Below the pieces are notes generated by a model. That model was given only the letters and a program-made list of their open reading frames with translations, was not told where the DNA came from and searched no databases. Below are positions 26,083 to 34,577 of a stretch of 64,000 bases of DNA, piece after piece (within the stretch, counting starts at the first letter, position 1; each line of letters begins with the position of its first letter). Where the stretch lies: contig JAPPNF010000169.1 of assembly GCA_028818755.1 (NCBI GenBank), positions 27,373 to 91,372 on the forward strand, written 5' to 3'. The translations under genes were made by a program, and so were the position numbers. Source of the stretch: Deltaproteobacteria bacterium. Its GTDB lineage: Bacteria > Desulfobacterota > Binatia > UBA9968 > JAJDTQ01.

Positions 26083-27303
26083 TTACGCCCACAGCGCCGA
26101 GATCGGAGCGGCGTACAAACGCTCGCCGAACGGCACGACATGCCCGTGGTCGTGGAGGACCAGTCCCAGCACGAACCGGTCACCGCAGGCTTCCGACAGG
26201 CGGCGGAGGCCGGCGAATTCCCGGGCGGTCACGGTGGCGGAGGCCTTCACCTCGATACCGACCACGCGTCCGCGGCGATCCTCGATGACGATGTCGACCT
26301 CCTTCCGTTCCTTGTCGCGGAAATGCGCGAACTCGTACCGGTCGGCGGACCAGCTCGACAGCTTCAGTAGTTCGGCGACAACGAAAGTCTCCAGGACCGG
26401 TCCGAACAGCGCCTTGTCTTTCTTCACGCGGTCGGGAGTGATGTCCCTCAACGCGGCAAGGAGTCCTGCATCGAGGAAGTGCAGCTTGGGTGTCTTGGTG
26501 AGCCGCTTGAGCACATTGCTGAACCAGGGTTGAAGGGTGTGCAGGAGAAACAGGCTCTCGAAGACCCCGGTGTATCTCCGCGTGGTGGGGTGATTCATGC
26601 CCAGCGGCGCGCCGAAACCGGAATAGTTGACGAGTTGCCCGGAGTGTTCGGCGAGGACCCGCAGGAGCCTCGGCATCAGCGGTATCTTCTCGAATTGGGC
26701 GGTGTCGTGGACGTCCCGTTGAACGATGGCCTCGATATAGTCGAGGTACCAGTCCTGTCGCGTGTGCCACCGCGTGCGAGTCAGAGCTTCCGGATAACCG
26801 CCGGCCAGAACCTTTTCGATCAAGCCGGCTCCGACCACCACGTTGCCGACTTTCGGCACTTGTCCTTCGAAAGCTGTCTCGAGGAAAGTGGGTGGTCTTC
26901 TGTTTAACTCCGCCTGGGCCAAAGGTAGGAGGCGCACGACCTTCATCCGTCCGGCAAGCGAATCGGCCACCCGTGGCACAGTCATCAGGTTCGCGGATCC
27001 GGTGAGCAAGAAACGCCCGGGCCTCGGATCGGCGTCCACGGCCGTCTTGATGGCGAGAAGCAGGTCGGGTGCGCGCTGAATCTCGTCGATCACCGCCCGG
27101 TCGAGGCCGCGTATGAAACCCACCGGGTCTGTTAGGGCCGCATCCAGCGTGGTCTTGTCGTCAAGGTTCAGAAACGGGATCTTTCGGCCCGCGATCTGTT
27201 TTGCGAGCGTTGTCTTCCCCGACTGCCGGGGCCCCGATATGAGCACGACTCTCGTATAGGTCAGCGCGTCATGGATACGGTCTTCGATAAAACGGGGATA
27301 CAT
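26083..27303 (-). CDS. AAA_14/DUF4143-type ATP-binding protein
   Basis: 406 residues. Walker A is SGPRQSGKTTLAK near residue 24; Walker B is RAVIDEIQ; a sensor-like LLTGSANLM follows. The C-terminal half (about 200-400) is the DUF4143 region ending in a PD-(D/E)xK-like fold: FRDKERKEVDIVIED...VVGIEVKAS, with Asp, Glu and Lys spaced as in restriction-like nucleases. Such proteins are common in accessory regions and have no firmly known role; a link to defence or mobile DNA is suspected. It lies with a MazE-like gene and a 22-bp tandem repeat, which suggests an accessory islet. Confidence 0.88.
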   Translation of the reverse strand: MYPRFIEDRIHDALTYTRVVLISGPRQSGKTTLAKQIAGRKIPFLNLDDKTTLDAALTDPVGFIRGLDRAVIDEIQRAPDLLLAIKTAVDADPRPGRFLLTGSANLMTVPRVADSLAGRMKVVRLLPLAQAELNRRPPTFLETAFEGQVPKVGNVVVGAGLIEKVLAGGYPEALTRTRWHTRQDWYLDYIEAIVQRDVHDTAQFEKIPLMPRLLRVLAEHSGQLVNYSGFGAPLGMNHPTTRRYTGVFESLFLLHTLQPWFSNVLKRLTKTPKLHFLDAGLLAALRDITPDRVKKDKALFGPVLETFVVAELLKLSSWSADRYEFAHFRDKERKEVDIVIEDRRGRVVGIEVKASATVTAREFAGLRRLSEACGDRFVLGLVLHDHGHVVPFGERLYAAPISALWA

Positions 27304-27346
27304 ATCCGGATCTCTTCAAGTAGTTGATGTGTAAGGATATGCATCC

Positions 27347-27434
27347 GACTGATTGAAAGTCAAGGCGCGACTGATTGAAAGTCAGAGTCCGACCGATTGA
27401 AGGTGAGGCACCGACCGATTGAAAGCCGGTGGAT
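27347..27434. repeat. 22-bp tandem repeat, four copies
   Basis: Copies begin at 27347, 27369, 27391 and 27413, exactly 22 bases apart, with consensus GACYGATTGAARGTSAG. The first two are nearly identical; the third and fourth are diverged. It lies in the 157-base gap between the ATPase start and the radical SAM gene's stop codon. There are no spacers, so it is not a CRISPR array. Confidence 0.85.
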
Positions 27435-27460
27435 GGAGGCAGGCTGCTTCGGACCCTGGC

Positions 27461-28855
27461 CTACCCGCTGGTTACGCAGGCCTTCAGCCCCTCCCGCGAC
27501 CCCCGGTCCCACTCCTCTTCGTAGTTGGGCCAGTCGTTCAGGAAGAGCATGTCGTCGTAGGTGGCGTGGCCGGAGCCCCAGCGGCGTTCGGGGTGCACGG
27601 AGTCGTGGTGAGGGAAGGGGAGGCGGTACTTCTTCCAGCTCTCGTAGTAGCGGCGCATGATCCGGATGTAGAACTCCAGGGGGATGGCGGGCTGCTCGTG
27701 CTGGGAGACGAGGTCGGAGCCCGGCTCCCGGCGCCACTGGTTGAAGCGCGGGAAGACGCCGTGGCGCATCATGAAGTCGACGCCGTCGCCGGTGGACTTG
27801 ACCGCGTCGGCGATGTTGTCGAAGCCGTAGGGACGGGCCAGCTCCACCCCGCAGACGAAGTTGGGGCGGGCGTTGCCCTCGCCCAGCACCTCCACCGACT
27901 CGATCATCCACCTGACCCAGTTGTCCCAGCCGATGCGGCGGTTCTTGCCGGGGTTGATCCACTCGAACAGCCGCTTGTCCCAGACCTCCATGTTGGCGTG
28001 GTGGCAGTCCACGCCCTCGGCGCGGTAGCGCTTCATGGTCTCCTTGTCCTTGGCGTTGGTCTGGATGTTGATGTAGCGGCGGTGGCCGCCCCACTTGAGG
28101 GCCGAGGCGTACTCCAGGTAGAAGTCGTCCTCAGACTTGCGGTGGAGGGTCTTGAGGATGGTGCCGCCGGAGATCAGGAAGTCGATGGGGGGCGCGTAGC
28201 CCACCTCGTCGATGGCGTCCTGCTCGATGGAGCGGGCCACCTCGGCCACGTAGGACACCGGCTTCACCGGCGTGTTGAAGGTGAAGTCTCGGGACTCCTT
28301 CATCTGGCGCACGTTGACGTTGATGTCGCAGAAGCGGCACTCCTCGTCGGGCCCCCAGTACTGGCAGTTGCGGAACACCGTGGCGAAATAGCCGAAAGCG
28401 ATGATCTCGTGGTACTTGGTGCCGTCCTCGAAGGACCGCGTGTAGTACTTGAGCGGCTTGGGGAAGCTCACGTCGCACAGCTCGCGCCCGTCCAGCAGGA
28501 GCCGGACCTCTCCGTCCACCACGTCGATGACGTAAGGCGAATCGGCGTTCAGGGTCGTCTGGACGATGACGGGGCGCAGACCCAGGTGGCCGCCGCGGAT
28601 GGCGAACCACTCGGGCGTCCTGCGGTGCTCCTTCCGCTTCATGTCCTTCATGGACATGAGATCATAGGAGAACAGCCGGTAGGACTTGACCAGGGCCTCG
28701 GAGGCCAGCTCCAGGGCGGCGTCCGTGAACCAGTGGCCCACCCGCAGGAGGTCCATCTTGAGGATCACCTCGCGGGGCATGTCCTCGTAGTTGCGCAGGT
28801 GCCACTCGAGGTATTCGGTCTCGCTCGACGACGTGACGCTATCCAGTTCGGTCAT
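27461..28855 (-). CDS. Radical SAM protein with non-standard CX8CX2C cluster motif
   Basis: 464 residues from ATG 28855 (GGAG 10 bases upstream); ATG 28882 is an alternative start inside the neighbouring repeat. A [4Fe-4S] ligand set is seen as Cys164, Cys173 and Cys176 (NCQYWGPDEECRFCD), that is CX8CX2C instead of CX3CX2C. A glycine-rich FLISGGTILKTL follows where radical SAM proteins bind SAM, and YINIQTNAKD/VDCHHANMEVWD resemble later barrel strands. The first 160 residues are a separate domain without Cys pairs in range. The C-terminus is rich in Trp, Arg and Tyr. Function unknown. The gene is flanked by the tandem repeat and by a family A inverted repeat. Confidence 0.8.
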   Translation of the reverse strand: MTELDSVTSSSETEYLEWHLRNYEDMPREVILKMDLLRVGHWFTDAALELASEALVKSYRLFSYDLMSMKDMKRKEHRRTPEWFAIRGGHLGLRPVIVQTTLNADSPYVIDVVDGEVRLLLDGRELCDVSFPKPLKYYTRSFEDGTKYHEIIAFGYFATVFRNCQYWGPDEECRFCDINVNVRQMKESRDFTFNTPVKPVSYVAEVARSIEQDAIDEVGYAPPIDFLISGGTILKTLHRKSEDDFYLEYASALKWGGHRRYINIQTNAKDKETMKRYRAEGVDCHHANMEVWDKRLFEWINPGKNRRIGWDNWVRWMIESVEVLGEGNARPNFVCGVELARPYGFDNIADAVKSTGDGVDFMMRHGVFPRFNQWRREPGSDLVSQHEQPAIPLEFYIRIMRRYYESWKKYRLPFPHHDSVHPERRWGSGHATYDDMLFLNDWPNYEEEWDRGSREGLKACVTSG

Positions 28856-28881
28856 GGTCCTGCTCTCCGTAGACTTCGACA

Positions 28882-29020
28882 TCCTTCGACTTCGCTCCGC
28901 TGGCGCTCCGCTACGCTCAGGACGAACGGTTGTAGGGAGGGCCGTGGGAAGGATTGCCATTCGTCCCCTTGACCGTTCGTCCTGAGCGTAGCGGAGCGCC
29001 AGCGGAGCGAAGTCGAAGGA
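28882..29020. repeat. Perfect 49-bp inverted repeat, family A variant
   Basis: Arms 28882-28930 and 28972-29020 are exact reverse complements around a 41-base loop. Shares the CTACGCTCAGGACGAACGGT end with the copies at 18062 and 42034 but has an inserted CTGGCGCTCCG segment. It occupies almost the whole gap upstream of the radical SAM gene. Confidence 0.92.
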
Positions 29021-29049
29021 CGTCACTCACAAGGCTGGATTCGGCCCCC

Positions 29050-30414
29050 CTACCCCGCGTAGCGCGGCACTATATTCACGGGCGTGTACTCCGCCGGCGC
29101 CTCGGTCACGAACAACTCCGGCTCGATGCCGTAGAGCCTGCGGGCGTTGCCGCCCAGCAGCTTCTCCTGCACCTCCCGCGGCACGCCGTACTTGTCCATG
29201 TTGTCGATGGCTTCCCAGGTGTCGGAAGCGTCGTGGTGCGGCATGTCGGACGACCACAGGGCGATGTCCTCGAAGATGTCCCACAGCCGGAGGGTGACGT
29301 CCTCGTCGCTCTCGAAGGCGATGAAGCACTGCCGGGCGAAGGTCTCCCGCGGGTCGCCGACCTTTTGCGGCGGCTTGGCCTGCTCGCGCACGAAGCGGTA
29401 GAGGTCGAGGTAGGTCTCGGCCTTCTCCAGGATCAACGGCAGCCAGCTCGAGTTGGACTCCAGGATCGCCACCCTGAGCTTGGGGAACTTCTCCAGCCAG
29501 CCCGTGAGCATGACGATCATGGTCCAGGTCTGGGCCTCGCTGATGAAGCTCAAGGATTCGGCGCCGGGCTGCACCGACCCCATGCCGCGCATGATGTTCT
29601 CCACGAACTGTCCCGGCGAGTACACGTAGACTTCATGGGCGGTGAAGGGCGAGCGCTGGGCGCTGCTCTTGCCCCGGGTGCCGGTCGACATGCGCTCCGC
29701 CATGGCCTCGGTGACGGCCTCGCCGCCCGACGGGAACGTGTGCATTCCCAAGGCCAGCCCCACCTCCTCGAATTCCTTCCACAAGGGGTCGAACTCGGGA
29801 AAGGTGGGGTAGCGGTCGTTGACCAGCACCGGGCGCACCACCGCGGACTTGAAGCCCAGCTTGGCCACGCGCCGCAGCTCCTGCACCGCGTAGTCCACGT
29901 CCTGGACCGGCAGCACGGCGCACGGATAGAGCCGCTTGCGGTCGGCCGCGCAGTAGTCGTTGACCCAGTCGTTGTAGGCGGCGGCGCAGATCCGGGCGGC
30001 GTCCGGGTTCTTGACCAGCGGCATGCGCACGAAGGTGGACGGGAACACCATCACCTGGTCGATGCCCGATGCGTCCATGTCCTTGAGGCGGACGTGCGGG
30101 TCCCGCTGGCTGGCGTTGCGGCCGATCTCCTCGTCCCACCTGGGGTCGTCGGGCGCGATGGAGCCCAGGATCTTCTTGTTCATGCCCGGGTGCCAGCCCT
30201 GCCCGGGGTAGGCGTAGGTCTTGGGGTTGCCGTAGCTCACCTGGCCGTTCACGACCATCACGAGCCGGTCCATGTCCCGGTAGAAATGCTGCTTGGCGAA
30301 CGCCCGCTGCTTCTCCGGAATGTACTCGTCCCAGACCTCACGGGGCTCGTGGATGTGGCTGTCACAGTCGAAGACCGGAAAGTTCTTGGTGCGCCCTTGT
30401 GCCGTGTAGGCCAT
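29050..30414 (-). CDS. Amidohydrolase family 2 (ACMSD-like) metal enzyme
   Basis: 454 residues from ATG 30414, with GAGGAG 9 bases upstream. The N-terminal metal site reads FDCDSHIHEP; further ligands are HTFPSGGE and the Asp of WSSDMPHHD. This is the TIM-barrel set of decarboxylases and hydrolases related to aminocarboxymuconate-semialdehyde decarboxylase. Similar enzymes are frequent in aromatic and heterocycle breakdown. It sits beside a DUF35/thiolase pair on the same strand. A paralogue is at 47059-48084. Substrate cannot be told. Confidence 0.88.
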   Translation of the reverse strand: MAYTAQGRTKNFPVFDCDSHIHEPREVWDEYIPEKQRAFAKQHFYRDMDRLVMVVNGQVSYGNPKTYAYPGQGWHPGMNKKILGSIAPDDPRWDEEIGRNASQRDPHVRLKDMDASGIDQVMVFPSTFVRMPLVKNPDAARICAAAYNDWVNDYCAADRKRLYPCAVLPVQDVDYAVQELRRVAKLGFKSAVVRPVLVNDRYPTFPEFDPLWKEFEEVGLALGMHTFPSGGEAVTEAMAERMSTGTRGKSSAQRSPFTAHEVYVYSPGQFVENIMRGMGSVQPGAESLSFISEAQTWTMIVMLTGWLEKFPKLRVAILESNSSWLPLILEKAETYLDLYRFVREQAKPPQKVGDPRETFARQCFIAFESDEDVTLRLWDIFEDIALWSSDMPHHDASDTWEAIDNMDKYGVPREVQEKLLGGNARRLYGIEPELFVTEAPAEYTPVNIVPRYAG

Positions 30415-30486
30415 CACTGACTCCTCGCTGGACGCGCGCCCGGCGCGGGCCGCGGGCCGGACGGGCGCCAGGGGTTGCGGCCGAGC

Positions 30487-30930
30487 CTATGCGCTCGGCT
30501 TGAACTTCGGCAGCGTGAACCCCTCGTGGTCCTCGTACACCACCTCCACCGCCATTCCCACCTTCACCTCCTCCGGCGCGATGTCGACGACGTTGCTAAC
30601 CAGGCGCGGCCCTTCATCGAGGTCCACGAGCGAGACGTTGTACGGGATCTTGTCCTGGTACGCCGGATGCCACGCCCGGTGATAGGTGACGAAGGAATAG
30701 ACCGTGCCCTTGCCGCTCACGGGCACCCATTGGTTGTCCGACGACAGACACTTGGCGCAGAGCGCCTGGGGCGGGAAGTTGAAGTACGTCCGGCAGGCAT
30801 TGCACTGCTGCACCGTGAGCTTGTGCTCCTTGAGGTTGTCCCAGAAGGGCTGGGCCTCCACCTCCGCCAGGAACGGTTCGTTGCGCGGCGCCGCGCGCCC
30901 GCGCTTGTCGTGTGCTTCTGTTTTGCTCAT
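30487..30930 (-). CDS. DUF35 (OB-fold/zinc ribbon) acyl-CoA-binding partner protein
   Basis: 147 residues. The zinc ribbon is CNACRTYFNFPPQALCAKC (two CxxC pairs near residues 43 and 58); the rest is an OB-fold ending in VGMAVEVVYED. DUF35 proteins form complexes with thiolase-like enzymes and help transfer acyl groups. The start overlaps the upstream thiolase stop by 4 bases, the usual arrangement for this pair. Confidence 0.9.
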   Translation of the reverse strand: MSKTEAHDKRGRAAPRNEPFLAEVEAQPFWDNLKEHKLTVQQCNACRTYFNFPPQALCAKCLSSDNQWVPVSGKGTVYSFVTYHRAWHPAYQDKIPYNVSLVDLDEGPRLVSNVVDIAPEEVKVGMAVEVVYEDHEGFTLPKFKPSA

Positions 30931-32081
30931 TGTACCCCCAGTACGAGTGATGCGTGCATGCACAGGCTGCCGCCGTGCCCGCTGATGACCCCCGCCTTCG
31001 CGCCCTGCACCTGCCGCTCGGGCTCCACCTCATTGCCGCGCAACTGCTTGACGCCCTCGGTGACGTGCATGATTCCCTCTAGATGGGCCTGGGACAACAG
31101 ACCGCCGTGGGTGTTCACGGGGATCTCGCCGCCCACCTCGATGCGCCCGTCCTTGATGAAGTCCTTGCCCTCGCCCTTGCCGCAGAAGCCGTAGTCCTCG
31201 ATGGTGATCAGCGTCGTGATGGTGAAGCAGTCGTAGAACTCGGCGAAGTCCATGTCCTTGGGTGTGAGCCCCGCCATGCGGTAGGCTGCCTCCGACGACT
31301 TCCGGCTCCCCAGCGTGGTGAGGGTGGGCGCATCCATGACGCTGGAGTGCGGGTGGTGCTGCCCCATGCCCAGCACCTGCACGGGCTTCCTGGGCAGGTC
31401 CCTGGCCCGCTCCATGCTGGTCACCAGCAGGGCGGCGCCGCCGTCCGATTCCAGCGAGCAGTCGAACAGGTGCAGCGGCTCCACGATCAGGCGCGAGTTC
31501 TGGTGGTCCTCGATGGTCATGGGCTTTTGCATGGTGGCGTTTCCGTTCATGCACGCGTGCTTGCGGGTGGACACCGCGATCTGCCCCAGGTCCTCGCTGG
31601 TGGTGCCGAACTCGTGCATGTGGCGGGTGGCCGCGAAGGCGTGGTTGGCCACCGCGGAGAAATGTCCCCAAGGCTGCTCCCAGTGCTCGTCGCCGCTGCG
31701 GATGGGGTACCCCGGCGTGGGATCCGGCGTCGCCCGCTTGCGCGCGTGGACGCACACCACGTAGTTGCACATGCCGGCCTCGATGGCCATCACCGCGTTC
31801 TGGATCATGGCGATGGGCGTGGCGCCCCCGAGCGCGAGGTCGGTGGCGTAGCTGGGGTCGATGCCCGCCATGTGCGCCAGCCGCACCGCGTAGCTCCGGT
31901 GGGCGTCGGTGAGGGGCTGGTTGGTCAGCAACCCGTCCACCTGGGACGCCTCGATTCCGGCGTCCTCCAGGCACAGGCGGATGGCTTCGACGTGCAGCGA
32001 GTTGGTGGTGGCTTCGGGCCGCTTGCCTACCTTGGTCTCGCCCACGCCGACGACGGCGTACTTGCCCGAGAGGTTTGACAT
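30927..32081 (-). CDS. Thiolase-family (SCP2-type) acyl-CoA acyltransferase
   Basis: 384 residues. Thiolase fold features: GVGETKVG, FYDCFTITTLITIEDYGFC, VNTHGGLLSQAH and GHGGSLCMH. At the position of the classical nucleophile (C-x-SG) the sequence reads LGGATP, with no Cys, so it is the SCP-x/DUF35-associated branch rather than a classical acetoacetyl-CoA thiolase. With its DUF35 partner it may cleave or form side-chain beta-keto acyl-CoAs, as in steroid side-chain aldolases. Two TTT receptors lie upstream on the same strand. Confidence 0.88.
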   Translation of the reverse strand: MSNLSGKYAVVGVGETKVGKRPEATTNSLHVEAIRLCLEDAGIEASQVDGLLTNQPLTDAHRSYAVRLAHMAGIDPSYATDLALGGATPIAMIQNAVMAIEAGMCNYVVCVHARKRATPDPTPGYPIRSGDEHWEQPWGHFSAVANHAFAATRHMHEFGTTSEDLGQIAVSTRKHACMNGNATMQKPMTIEDHQNSRLIVEPLHLFDCSLESDGGAALLVTSMERARDLPRKPVQVLGMGQHHPHSSVMDAPTLTTLGSRKSSEAAYRMAGLTPKDMDFAEFYDCFTITTLITIEDYGFCGKGEGKDFIKDGRIEVGGEIPVNTHGGLLSQAHLEGIMHVTEGVKQLRGNEVEPERQVQGAKAGVISGHGGSLCMHASLVLGVQ

Positions 32082-32162
32082 GACTGCCTCCTTGTCCCCG
32101 CGGGGTCCCGGCCATGTGCCGGGAACCCACCGGGATCGGTCATAAGCTCTGCTCGAACGGTC

Positions 32163-33206
32163 CTACTTGTCCAAACCGACGATCCTGCGCGCGCGGCTCA
32201 CCACTTCCGGCGTCATCTGCTTCTTCATGTCGGCGATGAGGCCCGTGAGGTACTCGCCGCTCCTGGGGTTGATGTCGAGCCGCGCCCGCTTGGCGTCCTT
32301 CAGGAAAGCGGGGTCCTTCAGGATGTCGTCGAAGGCCTTGCGCAGGATCGCCACCCTGTCCTTCGGGGTCTTCGGCGGCAACGCCCAGGGGCGCACCATG
32401 GCGGCCGGAAGGAGCAGGACCTTCATGAAGGCCACGTCCGCGGGCTTGGTGATCCTGTCGTTCAGCGGCGGCACGTTTAGCGCCTCCAGCTCGGGGTGAC
32501 GTTCCTCGCTGATGTAGGTGATGAGCTTGATGGAGCCCTCCTGCAGCATGGACATGCCGGTGGACTTCACCGAGTCCCAGGTCCATCCGGTGAGGGCGTC
32601 CACCTCCTTCTGCAGCAGCCCCGCGCGCACCGGCGCCGTCCCCTTGTAGCCTGGGACGATCTTGGATGTGATGCCGAAGATGTCGTTCATGGCCAGGGGA
32701 ATGCTGCAGGTCAGGCTGTTGCGCGCGGTGCAGCCGAAGATCAACGGCTCGGTCTTGGTGTCGAGCCACTGGTCCATGCTCTGGATGGGCGAGCCCTTGC
32801 GCACCGCCACGGTGATGGGGCTGGTGTTGGCCAGCCCCAGCCAGATGAACTGGTTGACGTCGTACCGGATCCCCGGGAAGTTCAGGAACTGCGCCTGCGC
32901 CACGGTCCAGGTGGGGTGCACGAGGGCGAGGCCGTCCCGCTTGGTGATGTTGTACACGTAGTTGGTGCCGATGAGCCCGCTGCCGCCGGGTATGTTGATG
33001 ACGATGACGTTGGGCTTGCCCGGGATGTGCTTCCCGAGATGGCGCGCGAACAGCCGCGAGTAGGTATCGTAACCACCCCCCGGGGAGCTCACCGAGATGA
33101 TCTTGACCGTCTTGCCCTCGTAGAAGGATGCGGCTCCGGCGGTGCCGCCGGCGGCCGCCATGAGCGCCGCGACGAGGACGATGAAGAATATCCGTTGCAG
33201 GAACAT
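32163..33206 (-). CDS. Tripartite tricarboxylate (TTT) transporter receptor, Bug/TctC-like
   Basis: 347 residues with a signal peptide (residues 1-25). The Bug-fold hallmark SPGGGYDTYSRLFARHLGKHIPG follows, then NIPGGSGLIGTNYVYN, both in the ligand loop. It is a periplasmic binding protein that traps a small carboxylate for a TctAB permease. No TctA or TctB gene is in the window. It is a tandem duplicate of the next gene upstream, same length, with a 64-base gap. Confidence 0.9.
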   Translation of the reverse strand: MFLQRIFFIVLVAALMAAAGGTAGAASFYEGKTVKIISVSSPGGGYDTYSRLFARHLGKHIPGKPNVIVINIPGGSGLIGTNYVYNITKRDGLALVHPTWTVAQAQFLNFPGIRYDVNQFIWLGLANTSPITVAVRKGSPIQSMDQWLDTKTEPLIFGCTARNSLTCSIPLAMNDIFGITSKIVPGYKGTAPVRAGLLQKEVDALTGWTWDSVKSTGMSMLQEGSIKLITYISEERHPELEALNVPPLNDRITKPADVAFMKVLLLPAAMVRPWALPPKTPKDRVAILRKAFDDILKDPAFLKDAKRARLDINPRSGEYLTGLIADMKKQMTPEVVSRARRIVGLDK

Positions 33207-33270
33207 GTTGGATTGCCTCCTGTTTCTCTGGTCCGGAACTCGTTACCAGCCGAATACCGTTACCGTCCGG

Positions 33271-34314
33271 CTATTTGTCCAGGCCGATAATCTTCCGCGC
33301 CCGGCTGATGATCTCCGGCGTCATCCGCTTCTTCATGTCGTTCATGAGATTCACCAGGTACTCGCCGCTCTTGGGGTTGATGTCCAGCCGCGCCCGCTTG
33401 GCGTCCGCCAGGAAGGCGGGGTCCTTCAGCGTGTTGTCGAACGCGCTCTGCAGGATCTGGACCTTGTCCTTCGGGGTCCCGGGGGGAACCGCCCATGGCC
33501 GCAGCATGGCCGCCGGCAGCATCAGGACCTTCATGAACGCAATGTCGGCCGCCTTGGTGACCCGTGGGTTCAGGTACGGCACCTTCCGCTCTTCGAGTTC
33601 CGGATGCCGTTCCTCGCCGATATAGGCGATGATCTTGGCTTCGCCTTCGTCGATCATGGACATGCCGGTGGACTTCACCGAGTCCCAGCTCCAGCCGGTA
33701 ACGGCGTCGACTTCTTTCTGCAATAGCGCCGCCCGGATGGGGGCCGTGCCCCTGTAGCCCGACACTATTTTGGATGTCTTCGGCCCGAAGATGTCGTTCA
33801 TGGCCAGGGGGATACTGCAGGTGGGGCTGTTGCGCGACGTGCAGCCGAAGATCAGCGTCTTCGTATCCGGGTTCAGCCAGTCGTCCATGCTCTGGATCGG
33901 CGATCCCTTGCGCACCACCGCGGTGACGGGACCGGCGTTGGCCAGTCCCAGCCAGATGAACTTGTTGACGTCATACTTGATCCCGGGGAAGTTCAGGAAC
34001 TGCGCCTGCGCCAAGTTCCAGCTCGGCTGGACCACGGTAAGGCCGTCCGGCTTGGTCACGTTGTAGACGTAGTTGGTGCCGATGAGTCCGCTGCCGCCGG
34101 GGATGTTGATAACGATCACCTTGGGCTTTCCGGGTATGTGGTTGCCCAGGTGACGCGCGAACAGGCGCGAGTAGGTGTCGTAGCCGCCCCCAGGGGCATG
34201 CACCGACACGATCTTGACCGTCTTGCCTTCGTAGAACGACTCGGCCGCGGCGGCGCTTGCGCACGCCAACAGCACGGCCATGATGAGTCCGATCCATGCG
34301 ATTCGTCGGAACAT
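33271..34314 (-). CDS. Tripartite tricarboxylate (TTT) transporter receptor, Bug/TctC-like
   Basis: 347 residues; ATG 34314 chosen by AAGGAGAAC 7 bases upstream, while a longer in-frame start adds 11 residues before the signal peptide. Signal peptide 1-24. Same ligand-loop motifs as its neighbour (APGGGYDTYSR, NIPGGSGLIG); the two are close paralogues, so a recent tandem duplication is likely. First gene of the operon leading to thiolase and DUF35, so the ligand may be a carboxylic acid that enters the thiolase pathway. Confidence 0.9.
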   Translation of the reverse strand: MFRRIAWIGLIMAVLLACASAAAAESFYEGKTVKIVSVHAPGGGYDTYSRLFARHLGNHIPGKPKVIVINIPGGSGLIGTNYVYNVTKPDGLTVVQPSWNLAQAQFLNFPGIKYDVNKFIWLGLANAGPVTAVVRKGSPIQSMDDWLNPDTKTLIFGCTSRNSPTCSIPLAMNDIFGPKTSKIVSGYRGTAPIRAALLQKEVDAVTGWSWDSVKSTGMSMIDEGEAKIIAYIGEERHPELEERKVPYLNPRVTKAADIAFMKVLMLPAAMLRPWAVPPGTPKDKVQILQSAFDNTLKDPAFLADAKRARLDINPKSGEYLVNLMNDMKKRMTPEIISRARKIIGLDK

Positions 34315-34363
34315 GATAGTTCTCCTTGTTGGATAGACAGTTCTCACCCGATTTACGGGGGGT

Positions 34364-34392
34364 ACGATAGACTAGTCAGCAGGCCTTTTCAA
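34364..34392 (-). promoter_or_regulatory. Possible promoter for the TTT receptor/thiolase operon
   Basis: On the minus strand TTGAAA (34392-34387) and TATCGT (34369-34364) are 17 bp apart, about 50 bp upstream of the receptor's start codon. Confidence 0.5.
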
Positions 34393-34428
34393 CAACGACG
34401 CCCGGTTGGGGTACGGCGAGATCCTCGG

Positions 34429-34485
34429 TCCGTCATCCCCGCCCACGATCGGGGGTCGAGGGCATACTTTCGCGGGAATGACGGA
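34429..34485. repeat. Palindromic repeat, family B
   Basis: TCCGTCATCCCCGC at 34429-34442 is nearly the reverse complement of GCGGGAATGACGGA at 34472-34485. The segment CTTTCGCGGGAATGACGG recurs at 48143-48160. It resembles the widespread repetitive palindromes with CGCGGGAATGACGG ends. Confidence 0.75.
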
Positions 34486-34577
34486 GTCAGTCGAAACCGA
34501 GTATTCCAGGCGGCGTTGCTGCTTGTCGAACGCTACTACTCGTGTTCTATCAAGACCTGACGAACCTGGGAGGCAGC

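Noticed and set aside
27347..27434. CRISPR array
   Set aside because: GATTGAAAG resembles CRISPR repeat ends, but the units are contiguous with no spacers and no cas genes are nearby.
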